Assembly: GCA_964504665.1 (NCBI GenBank)
Contig: CAZDEH010000009.1
Span: 1 to 27,820, forward strand
DNA: 27,820 nucleotides
Source: STC-54 sp964504665
GTDB lineage: Bacteria > Patescibacteriota > Microgenomatia > Daviesbacterales > UBA10151
Direction: 5' to 3'
Part shown: positions 6,613 to 12,232 of the stretch, in pieces
Position numbering within the stretch: position 1 is the first letter of the stretch
Layout: every line of letters starts with the position of its first letter
The notes under the pieces: generated by a model
Database searches by the model: none
The model's input: the letters and a program-made list of their open reading frames with translations, nothing else
What the model was told of the DNA's origin: nothing
Translations under genes and position numbers: made by a program

Positions 6613-7175
6613 TACTTCTGAGGATTTTCCAGAGGAAAATGTTTTTGTAAAGAGTCTGCCCAATCATCCATCAAACTTTTAGGGGCAATTTCATGAAATG
6701 GTAAATATCTGCCAATAATTTTTTTAATATCTTCTACTTTATCTGCGTTGACTAAAATCATGAGTCTGCCTGGAAATCTTAAATTAGTGGTAATGTTTAA
6801 AATATCAAACCCTTCTTTTTTGGAAAACCAAAAACTATTCAAATCCACCCAAAAGTAAAAATGATTTCCAATGGTAATCCCTTGTGTAGAAATTTTATAT
6901 TCCACATCATCCGGTGGTACAAAAGCTAACACATAGATTACAAACACAACAGCAAAAATAACTCCAATAATAATATATTCCCGGGCAAGAAGGCTGATTA
7001 AAATTAGTAAAACTACAATAATAGCGGAAGTTGTAAAATATGAACGGTCTTTCTTTCGAAAAGGCCTAGCCGGAGCTATCCAGGTGATAAAGGTCTTAAT
7101 CGGATTATCATCCCTATCTACAGATTTATTAATTTCACTTTCATTCTCTGATTGCTTATGGTAAAACTCGGGCAT
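6612..7175 (-). CDS. membrane protein with two TM segments, unknown
   Basis: This 187-residue protein has a charged N-terminus and the segment ITWIAPARPFRKKDRS. Two adjacent TM helices follow (about residues 48-66 and 69-87, VVLLILISLLA and IIIGVIFAVVFVIYVLAFV), then a cytoplasmic or periplasmic domain of about 95 residues with PH-like alternating strands (VEYKISTQGITIGNHFYFWVDLNSF). The layout of two helices then a PH-like domain recalls small bacterial PH-domain proteins; I do not recognise a named family. It follows the tRNA cluster. TATAAT (7183-7188) ends seven bases before the ATG, with TTGAAG (7205-7210) upstream, another likely leaderless start. Confidence 0.7.
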   Translation of the reverse strand: MPEFYHKQSENESEINKSVDRDDNPIKTFITWIAPARPFRKKDRSYFTTSAIIVVLLILISLLAREYIIIGVIFAVVFVIYVLAFVPPDDVEYKISTQGITIGNHFYFWVDLNSFWFSKKEGFDILNITTNLRFPGRLMILVNADKVEDIKKIIGRYLPFHEIAPKSLMDDWADSLQKHFPLENPQK

Positions 7176-7190
7176 TAATTTGATTATACA

Positions 7191-8291
7191 CTAACCAACC
7201 AGTTCTTCAAATATCTGATGGACCGGTATGATTCCTTGTTCTTTTGAACGCCAGGCATTAGAACCGGCAAAAGTTACTCCTTCCTCAACTCTCCCCTCGG
7301 CAACTCTAGCAAGAGCCTGAATAATACAATAAGTTTTACCAAATTTTCGAAGATCACAAGAGCTCAAACAATTAGCCACACAATAATCTTCAATTTCACC
7401 TCTTGAAACTTCCTCCAAAAATTCAGTTTTAATAGCCCGACCAGGAATGCCGACCGGACTCTTAATAAGAATAATATCATCTTGTTTAGCCTTCAAATAT
7501 TTTTCTTTAAAAGCTAGCGGGGCATCACACTCCTTGGTACAGACAAACCTGGTACCCATTTGTACCGCACTAGCACCCAGTCCTAATGCCCGATCAAGAT
7601 CTCCCCTATCCCAAATACCTCCGGCAGCAATAATCGGAATATTAGCACCTCCCATCCCAATCTTTTTCTTAAAATCTTCTAGCCAAGATAGACTTTCTGG
7701 TATTGCAATCTCGGGTTTAAATTCTTCATCATCAATATTTTGTTTAGGGGTTAAACCCAAATGTCCACCTGCAGTCTTAGGATTCTCAATGACGATAGCA
7801 TCCGGTAAACGCTTATCATTCCTCCACCATCGTTGACAAATAATTCTAACTCCTTGAACTGAAGATACTATAGGAATAATAGCTACATCAGGATGCTCTG
7901 CTGTTAATTTGGGTAAATTAAGCGGCAGACCGGCACCAGAAGCAATAATTTTAGCCCCATTTTCTACTGCAGTTATTACTAATTGGTCATAATCGGACGC
8001 AGCGCATAAAAGATTCACAGCAGGATCAGCTTCTGGATTTGATTCCTTTATTTGATGTAGTTTATCACGTAGTGCAAAACGGTCAGCTATAAAAAAAGGT
8101 AAATGCTGTTTCTGAAAGTAGTCTGAATTATAACCGGCTCCAACACCACCTAAAAAAGACAGTCCCCCTTCTTTTATTACCGCTAGAAATAGCTCAACTC
8201 CTGCTATATCAACTGACATTCCACCTTGAACAATAGGATATTTATATGTATGTTTTCCAATATTTAGAGGTGGTAATTTGTTTTCAACCAT
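7191..8291 (-). CDS. nitronate monooxygenase family (NPD/FabK-like) FMN enzyme
   Basis: Starting at 8291, this is 366 residues. The TIM-barrel FMN enzyme signs are YPIVQGGMSV near residue 20, GGVGAGYN in the first loop, IASGAGLP, the phosphate-binding part AAGGIWDRGDLDRALGLGA, and AVQMGTRFVCTKEC. A cysteine cluster near the C-terminus (CVANCLSSCDLRKFGKTYC) is found in one clade of these proteins and could bind a metal or Fe-S centre. The family includes nitronate monooxygenases, which detoxify nitronates, and FabK-like enoyl reductases; no fatty-acid genes are nearby, so the substrate is open. The in-frame extension upstream of 8291 was rejected because it contains the TATAAT at 8304-8309. 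Confidence 0.88.
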   Translation of the reverse strand: MVENKLPPLNIGKHTYKYPIVQGGMSVDIAGVELFLAVIKEGGLSFLGGVGAGYNSDYFQKQHLPFFIADRFALRDKLHQIKESNPEADPAVNLLCAASDYDQLVITAVENGAKIIASGAGLPLNLPKLTAEHPDVAIIPIVSSVQGVRIICQRWWRNDKRLPDAIVIENPKTAGGHLGLTPKQNIDDEEFKPEIAIPESLSWLEDFKKKIGMGGANIPIIAAGGIWDRGDLDRALGLGASAVQMGTRFVCTKECDAPLAFKEKYLKAKQDDIILIKSPVGIPGRAIKTEFLEEVSRGEIEDYCVANCLSSCDLRKFGKTYCIIQALARVAEGRVEEGVTFAGSNAWRSKEQGIIPVHQIFEELVG

Positions 8292-8378
8292 ACAGTAGCG
8301 CTGATTATATCTGCCACACATACATAAAACAAGGTCGAGTAGATAACTACACCCACCTTTGATACAATTAGCCTGCAA

Positions 8379-8463
8379 GGAGGGTTGCCTGAGTGGTTAA
8401 AGGAGCAGTTCGCTAAACTGCGACGGTGAAAGCCGTCCGTGAGTTCGAATCTCACACCCTCCG
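8379..8463 (+). tRNA. tRNA-Ser(GCT) with C33
   Basis: A class II tRNA. Acceptor GGAGGGT pairs with ACCCTCC; discriminator is G8463; no encoded CCA. The anticodon stem GCAGT/ACTGC encloses TCGCTAA, so the anticodon is GCT and position 33 is C instead of the near-universal U. Long variable arm GACGGTGAAAGCCGTC and T arm GTGAGTTCGAATCTCAC are intact. It reads AGC and AGU. Confidence 0.92.
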
Positions 8464-8487
8464 CATTGTTTTATTTCAAAATACTTC

Positions 8488-8518
8488 TTTACAAATAAAA
8501 CCCGAATATATATATATT
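8488..8518 (+). promoter_or_regulatory. candidate promoter of the HNH gene, leaderless spacing
   Basis: TTTACA (8488-8493) and TATATT (8513-8518, overlapping TATATA at 8511-8516). The TATATT box ends six bases before the ATG at 8525. The run of TA repeats makes the exact -10 uncertain. Confidence 0.35.
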
Positions 8519-8524
8519 TAGTAT

Positions 8525-9007
8525 ATGCCTAATTATCTCCGGAATCCAAACACAAGCTGCATAGTCTGCAGTAAACCAGTATATAAAAGACCATGCGAAA
8601 TTATGAAAAATAATGGTCGTATATTTTGTAGCATGACCTACTATGGAAAGTCTTGTAGAAAAAATAAACCTTGCATAGTCTGTGAAACTCCTATCATGAC
8701 CCATTTCAATAAAATAACTTGCAGTAGAGCTTGTGCAAATAAACACAGAGCAGGAATCAAATATAAAATGAACCCGCCTCATAGTAAAGTTGTTTATCAA
8801 CAAGGCTTAAAAATACGCCTACTAAAAATACATGGTAATAATTGCCAAAGATGTGGATACCATAAAACTGAAATATTACAAGTTCACCATAAAGACAAGA
8901 ATCGCCAAAATAACGAATTAGACAATTTAGAATTAATTTGTCCTAATTGTCATTATGAAAAACATTATTTGGAAAAAAGTTGGCTAAAAGAGTACAATTT
9001 AGCCTAA
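8525..9007 (+). CDS. HNH endonuclease with N-terminal zinc-binding motifs
   Basis: A 160-residue basic protein. Its N-terminal half has repeated cysteine pairs (CIVCSKPVYKRPC, CIVCETPIM, ITCSRACANKH) like small zinc ribbons. The C-terminal HNH nuclease core has CQRCGYHK, the catalytic-type LQVHHKDKNRQNNELDNL and the second zinc pair LICPNCHYEKH. This build is seen in homing and mobile HNH nucleases and in restriction-like enzymes. It sits alone between tRNA-Ser(GCT) and tRNA-Ser(TGA), a position typical of mobile gene insertion. Very low GC in the upstream spacer also fits transfer. The cleavage target is unknown. Confidence 0.85.
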   Translation: MPNYLRNPNTSCIVCSKPVYKRPCEIMKNNGRIFCSMTYYGKSCRKNKPCIVCETPIMTHFNKITCSRACANKHRAGIKYKMNPPHSKVVYQQGLKIRLLKIHGNNCQRCGYHKTEILQVHHKDKNRQNNELDNLELICPNCHYEKHYLEKSWLKEYNLA

Positions 9008-9010
9008 CAA

Positions 9011-9096
9011 GGAGAGGTCGCCTAGTGGCTTTATGGCAGAAGTCTTGAAAACTTCCATTCCGCAAGGGATCGTGGGTTCGAATCCCACCCTCTCCG
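9011..9096 (+). tRNA. tRNA-Ser(TGA)
   Basis: A class II tRNA four bases after the HNH stop. Acceptor GGAGAGG pairs with CCTCTCC, discriminator G9096, no encoded CCA. The anticodon stem GAAGT/ACTTC encloses CTTGAAA, anticodon TGA. T arm GTGGGTTCGAATCCCAC. It reads UCA and other UCN codons. Confidence 0.94.
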
Positions 9097-9104
9097 CAGG
9101 TACA

Positions 9105-9365
9105 ATGAAAAAGTATGTTTTACTAGTCTTAGTAGCTCTTTATCTCCTTTTTGGGGTAAGACTTTATATTCAAGACTACAATGCAAGAAAGCAGATATCG
9201 ATAGTAGAACAGGTGGAAATAATAGGACCACCTCCAGCCACTAGCGAACCACCAATGAGTTCATCACAACAAGTACAATTGCCATATAGAGATGAGATAT
9301 CAGCCGCTGTCTACCTAATATTATTTTGGCCATTTGCTCTAATGGGACAATTAATAGGTAGATAA
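9105..9365 (+). CDS. small membrane protein, two hydrophobic segments, unknown
   Basis: From the ATG at 9105, after the tRNA, this is 86 residues. An N-terminal signal anchor MKKYVLLVLVALYLLFGV is followed by a short polar, proline-rich linker (VEIIGPPPATSEPP) and a C-terminal hydrophobic helix AAVYLILFWPFALMGQLI. No family is recognised. It probably sits in the cytoplasmic membrane with its linker outside. It may be transcribed from the tRNA promoter. Confidence 0.6.
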   Translation: MKKYVLLVLVALYLLFGVRLYIQDYNARKQISIVEQVEIIGPPPATSEPPMSSSQQVQLPYRDEISAAVYLILFWPFALMGQLIGR

Positions 9366-9445
9366 GCGACAAGAGATTAGATGTTTTTAATTATTAATGG
9401 CATTTGCTTTAAAATAAGTTCCAACATAGTCAACTAGGCATCGTC

Positions 9446-9480
9446 TTATCTTGCTAAAGTTATTGCCCCAGCCTTTTTTG
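9446..9480 (-). pseudogene. remnant of a comF 3' end
   Basis: On the minus strand this reads PKKAGAITLAR then stop, matching the intact ComF end VKKIWAITLAR-stop at 10078-10110. The last 15 bases are identical (TTATCTTGCTAAAGT, 9446-9460 and 10078-10092). The rest of comF is absent here. The RHH/RelE cassette lies exactly between the two copies. The flanking 9366-9528 spacer otherwise holds only the cassette promoter. Confidence 0.6.
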
Positions 9481-9492
9481 GTTACAAATTAA

Positions 9493-9522
9493 TTGACAGA
9501 GTTTGGCAAAGTTTGTTAAAAT
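9493..9522 (+). promoter_or_regulatory. sigma70-type promoter of the RHH/RelE cassette, leaderless spacing
   Basis: TTGACA (9493-9498), 18-base spacer, TAAAAT (9517-9522), then six bases to the ATG at 9529. It is a strong match and predicts transcription from the A of the start codon. Confidence 0.65.
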
Positions 9523-9528
9523 ATATTT

Positions 9529-9828
9529 ATGAAAACAGTTAATATATCTTTAACTTTAGAGCAAGTAAAGGCAATCGATCAGGCTATAAACAATTTGGGG
9601 TTTGCTAACCGTAGTGAATTATTCCGTGCCTTAATACGAACTTTTTTAAGAAAACCTGAAACAATAATTAATGAGGATTTTCCTATGCAAAGCCCTAACA
9701 CTAAAAGTGCTCAAACAGTATTAACTGGATTTAAAAAAACCGGTAAATATTCTGAGGCTTTTTTGAAAGATCTTGAAGGAGGTTTAAGAGATAGTGATTA
9801 TTTCATCAACGATCTACCTCTTAAATGA
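9529..9828 (+). CDS. ribbon-helix-helix antitoxin (ParD/CopG-like)
   Basis: A 99-residue protein with an N-terminal RHH DNA-binding fold: strand TVNISLTLEQ, then helices EQVKAIDQAINNLG and NRSELFRALIRTFL. The C-terminal part (SEAFLKDLEGGLRDSDYF) is the segment expected to wrap the toxin. It overlaps the downstream RelE-like gene by four bases (ATGA), the classic antitoxin-first order. It probably represses its own promoter at 9493-9522. Confidence 0.85.
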   Translation: MKTVNISLTLEQVKAIDQAINNLGFANRSELFRALIRTFLRKPETIINEDFPMQSPNTKSAQTVLTGFKKTGKYSEAFLKDLEGGLRDSDYFINDLPLK

Positions 9829-10076
9829 ATTCTACTCCACTTCGCCCAAAAATAGTTCAGTATCTTTTACAGCATAACTTAACTAAAAAGTTTGAAAAAC
9901 AAATCCAGCTTTTACTGAAAAACCCACGCCATCCAGGTCTTCATACTGAACTACTCGAACCCCACGAATTAGGTGTTAGAAGTTTCAGAATTGATAAATC
10001 ATACAGAGCTTTATTTATCTATGATTCTGAAAATAAAAACATTAATATCGTAGCTATTACAAAACATTATCAATAG
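9825..10076 (+). CDS. RelE/YafQ-like toxin
   Basis: An 83-residue basic protein with the RelE fold pattern: an N-terminal helix (KKFEKQIQLLLKNPRHPGL), then ELGVRSFRIDKSYRALFIYD, in which the arginines match the RNA-binding strand, and the last strand INIVAITKHYQ with a terminal tyrosine-containing motif. Such toxins cleave ribosome-bound mRNA. It follows its RHH antitoxin gene with an ATGA overlap. The stop is two bases from the convergent comF stop. Confidence 0.82.
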   Translation: MNSTPLRPKIVQYLLQHNLTKKFEKQIQLLLKNPRHPGLHTELLEPHELGVRSFRIDKSYRALFIYDSENKNINIVAITKHYQ

Positions 10077-10077
10077 T

Positions 10078-10773
10078 TTATCTTGCTAAAGTAATAGCCC
10101 AAATTTTCTTTACTCCATTTCTTTTTAAAACATAGCAACATTCTTTGAGGGTTGAACCTGTAGTCCAGACATCATCTATAAGCAACAATTTTAAATTTTC
10201 AATTTTAAATTTTAAATTCAATGCGAATGCATTGCGGATGTTTTTCTTTCTCTCCCAACTGGCTAAACCAACCTGAGGTTTAGTGTGCTTAGTTCTTTGT
10301 AATAATTCCTGATAATCTAAACCTAACTTTTTGGATAATATTTGACCAAGCAAGGCAGATTGGTTAAAACCACGCCATTTTTGGCGTTTTGGATGAAGTG
10401 GAACTGGCACTACCATCCACCCAAAACCCCTATCTTTCTTAATCTCACCAATAAATACTGGTGTGTATTTTGCCCAATATTCAATCATTAAATTTACTAA
10501 AACATCTGCCACATCAGACACAAATTTATACTTTAACTTTTGAATAATTTTTTTTAGAGGATTCCGGTAAATTCCCAAACTCCATAAACCATCAAGACCA
10601 TATTTTTTATGACATAGGGGGTGAGTTATCCCACCTATAGCAGGTTTTTCACAATTTGGACAAACTAAATCTATCTGCAAAATTTCCTTGGTACATTTTA
10701 AGCAAAGATATATCCCAAACTTCCCACACCCACAACATATTTTGGGGAAAAATAAATCCAGTAAATTAAACAT
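10078..10773 (-). CDS. comF: ComF-family phosphoribosyltransferase-like protein
   Basis: Starting at 10773 this gives 231 residues beginning MFNLLDLFFPKICCGCGKFG. N-terminal zinc-ribbon cysteines (CCGCG, CLKC, CPNC, and C78 in GGITHPLCHKKYG) precede the PRTase domain with VPVPLHPKRQKWRGFNQSALL and the PRPP loop LLLIDDVWTTGSTLKEC. ComF is needed for DNA uptake in competent bacteria. A role in natural transformation is plausible for a lineage that imports nucleotides and DNA, but is inferred. The in-frame extension to 10857 lies inside the SET gene and is rejected. The 3' end abuts a toxin-antitoxin cassette and is partly duplicated at 9446-9480. Confidence 0.9.
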   Translation of the reverse strand: MFNLLDLFFPKICCGCGKFGIYLCLKCTKEILQIDLVCPNCEKPAIGGITHPLCHKKYGLDGLWSLGIYRNPLKKIIQKLKYKFVSDVADVLVNLMIEYWAKYTPVFIGEIKKDRGFGWMVVPVPLHPKRQKWRGFNQSALLGQILSKKLGLDYQELLQRTKHTKPQVGLASWERKKNIRNAFALNLKFKIENLKLLLIDDVWTTGSTLKECCYVLKRNGVKKIWAITLAR

Positions 10774-11272
10774 GCAGAGCGTTAATCTTTTTTTGGAGAT
10801 ATTTTGAAAAATATCCTTTGTACTTTTTTTGTAACTCTGTCCTTTTCCAATCATCACCCGTAATCACACGGCGGCACTGCTTCTCCTCACACCTGCATTG
10901 CATAGAATACAATGAAGATTCAGACATAGCATAATCAATAGTAACCTCTTCTCCAATTTTAATGTTTCTCATCGCTATTATCTGGAGTTTTCCTTTAATA
11001 CCACAATTAGGATTACAGGAATGGTTTATAAAATCAGAATCTTCTAGTTCTTTTTTATTAGTGGCTACAAAAAATAAGTCTTCATCTATTTGAATCATGT
11101 AATCTTTGCCTTGATCAAACAATATATCTGCTTCTGTAGTGCTCATTACTTTTCCTGGAGCACCGGTATAATCTACGATGATCTCTCCCTTAATAATCTC
11201 CTTAATTACAAAAAGCCCTTTATCGTTCTTACCTATTTCAATTGCCGTTTTAGGAGAAATATAAGATTTCAT
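10766..11272 (-). CDS. SET-domain protein (lysine methyltransferase-like)
   Basis: Starting at 11272 gives 168 residues. The SET signatures are complete: IGKNDKGLFVIKEIIKGEIIVDY, the SAM/substrate motif FINHSCNPNC, IKIGEEVTIDY and a post-SET-like cysteine cluster (QCRCEEKQCR). SET proteins methylate lysines; they are mainly eukaryotic but scattered in bacteria, including small-genome and host-associated ones. The target, a ribosomal or DNA-binding protein or an excreted factor, is unknown. Its 3' end overlaps the comF start by eight bases, so the two genes form an operon. The start lies next to the divergent ssrA promoter. Confidence 0.88.
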   Translation of the reverse strand: MKSYISPKTAIEIGKNDKGLFVIKEIIKGEIIVDYTGAPGKVMSTTEADILFDQGKDYMIQIDEDLFFVATNKKELEDSDFINHSCNPNCGIKGKLQIIAMRNIKIGEEVTIDYAMSESSLYSMQCRCEEKQCRRVITGDDWKRTELQKKYKGYFSKYLQKKINALHV

Positions 11273-11288
11273 CTTTAAACCCGATAAC

Positions 11289-11317
11289 TTGATTCTACAG
11301 GATAAATCTGTTAAAAT
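11289..11317 (+). promoter_or_regulatory. promoter of ssrA
   Basis: TTGATT (11289-11294), 17-base spacer and TAAAAT (11312-11317), preceded by TGT to make an extended -10. The mature tmRNA starts 10 bases downstream at 11327. Confidence 0.6.
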
Positions 11318-11326
11318 ACAAGGCAC

Positions 11327-11727
11327 GGGGACGTACAGATTCGACGGACCGGCACTTTAACAACTGCAAGCCGAACAGGAAACCTTATTCGTAAAACATG
11401 GTTTCAAAAAATATGCTAACTTAAAAAGTTTTGCATCCCAAATGCAAGCACGCGCATTGGGTGTATTCGGAAACGGATATGCTCCAGCATACGCCGCATA
11501 AGGGTATTGTAAGGTAATCTCCATCTGACGGAATCTTTACGATAAGTACAACAGTCAGGTTGCTATTATTGTGGTGTTGGTTGATCCATAATTTTTTAAG
11601 ACGATTCAATCAAAGTTTAGTTTTCCTGCTAATAGGTTACAACTAAACTTTAAAAATATATTAGCTAAGCTTGTAGATGTTCTTAAATTTCTGATTCGGA
11701 CAGGGCTCAATGCCCTCGTCTCCACCA
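11327..11727 (+). ncRNA. ssrA: tmRNA (one-piece)
   Basis: The 5' GGGGACG (11327-11333) pairs with CGTCTCC (11717-11723), followed by A and encoded CCA (11725-11727). GATTCGACGG after the 5' end is the conserved tmRNA D-like segment. The tag frame ends GCATACGCCGCATAA with the stop at 11499-11501. The likely resume codon is GCT at 11415, after AAAAAATAT. This gives a 28-residue tag beginning ANLKSF and ending APAYAA. Most known tags are 8-15 residues ending ALAA or AVAA. The 3' T arm is shorter or mispaired (AGGGCTCAATGCCCT). It converges on smpB six bases away. It rescues stalled ribosomes with SmpB. Confidence 0.93.
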
Positions 11728-11733
11728 AATTAA

Positions 11734-12174
11734 TTATTCTTTTCCGCGGATTTCTTGTTCGATACGCCTGATATGGTCACGCTCTTTGATTACCTTACGT
11801 TTATCAAACTCTTTTTTAGCCTTACCCAAACCCAGTTGAACTTTAATTATATTATTTTTTTCATAGATAGAAACAGGGACTAAAGCAATGCCTTTACCTG
11901 AAAGTTTACTGATCAGACTAGTGATCTGATTGTGGTGTAAAAGCAACCTTCTTGATCTAATGGGATCGTAATTTTTGATTGGGGCATTTTGATAAGCAGG
12001 AATATTCACATTAATTAAATAAACTTCTCCATTTAAAATTTTAGCATGTGACATCCCTAAATCTACCCTACCCGCTCTAATTGATTTAACCTCAGGACCC
12101 TCTAACTGTATCCCCGCTTCCAGGGATTCCAAAATATGATAATTATGTATAGCTTTTTTATTCAGAATCTTCAT
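11734..12174 (-). CDS. smpB: SmpB, tmRNA-binding protein
   Basis: A 146-residue protein of normal SmpB length. It starts MKILNKKAIHNYHILES, followed by LEGPEVKSIRAGRVDL. NIPAYQNAPIKNYDP is the tmRNA-binding loop and RSRRLLLHHNQI follows. The basic tail KKEFDKRKVIKERDHIRR enters the mRNA channel. It binds the tRNA-like domain of tmRNA and brings it to stalled ribosomes. The gene converges on ssrA with a six-base gap. Unlike many genes here it has a Shine-Dalgarno-like AAGGGG nine bases before its ATG. Confidence 0.97.
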   Translation of the reverse strand: MKILNKKAIHNYHILESLEAGIQLEGPEVKSIRAGRVDLGMSHAKILNGEVYLINVNIPAYQNAPIKNYDPIRSRRLLLHHNQITSLISKLSGKGIALVPVSIYEKNNIIKVQLGLGKAKKEFDKRKVIKERDHIRRIEQEIRGKE

Positions 12175-12232
12175 AATAAATTCCCCTTGTGGTTATTTTA
12201 CCTTATTACTTACTGAAATGGGGAAAAATAAA

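Noticed and set aside
7447..7836. Plus-strand frame inside the nitronate monooxygenase gene
   Set aside because: Shadow of a well-supported gene on the other strand, with no family resemblance.
8264..8455. Minus-strand frame over tRNA-Ser(GCT)
   Set aside because: Antisense reading of a tRNA gene.
8489..8803. Minus-strand frame opposite the HNH gene
   Set aside because: The plus strand has clear HNH and zinc motifs; this is its shadow.
11421..11609. Minus-strand frame of 62 codons inside ssrA
   Set aside because: The region is the tmRNA gene, with paired ends and a tag frame on the plus strand.
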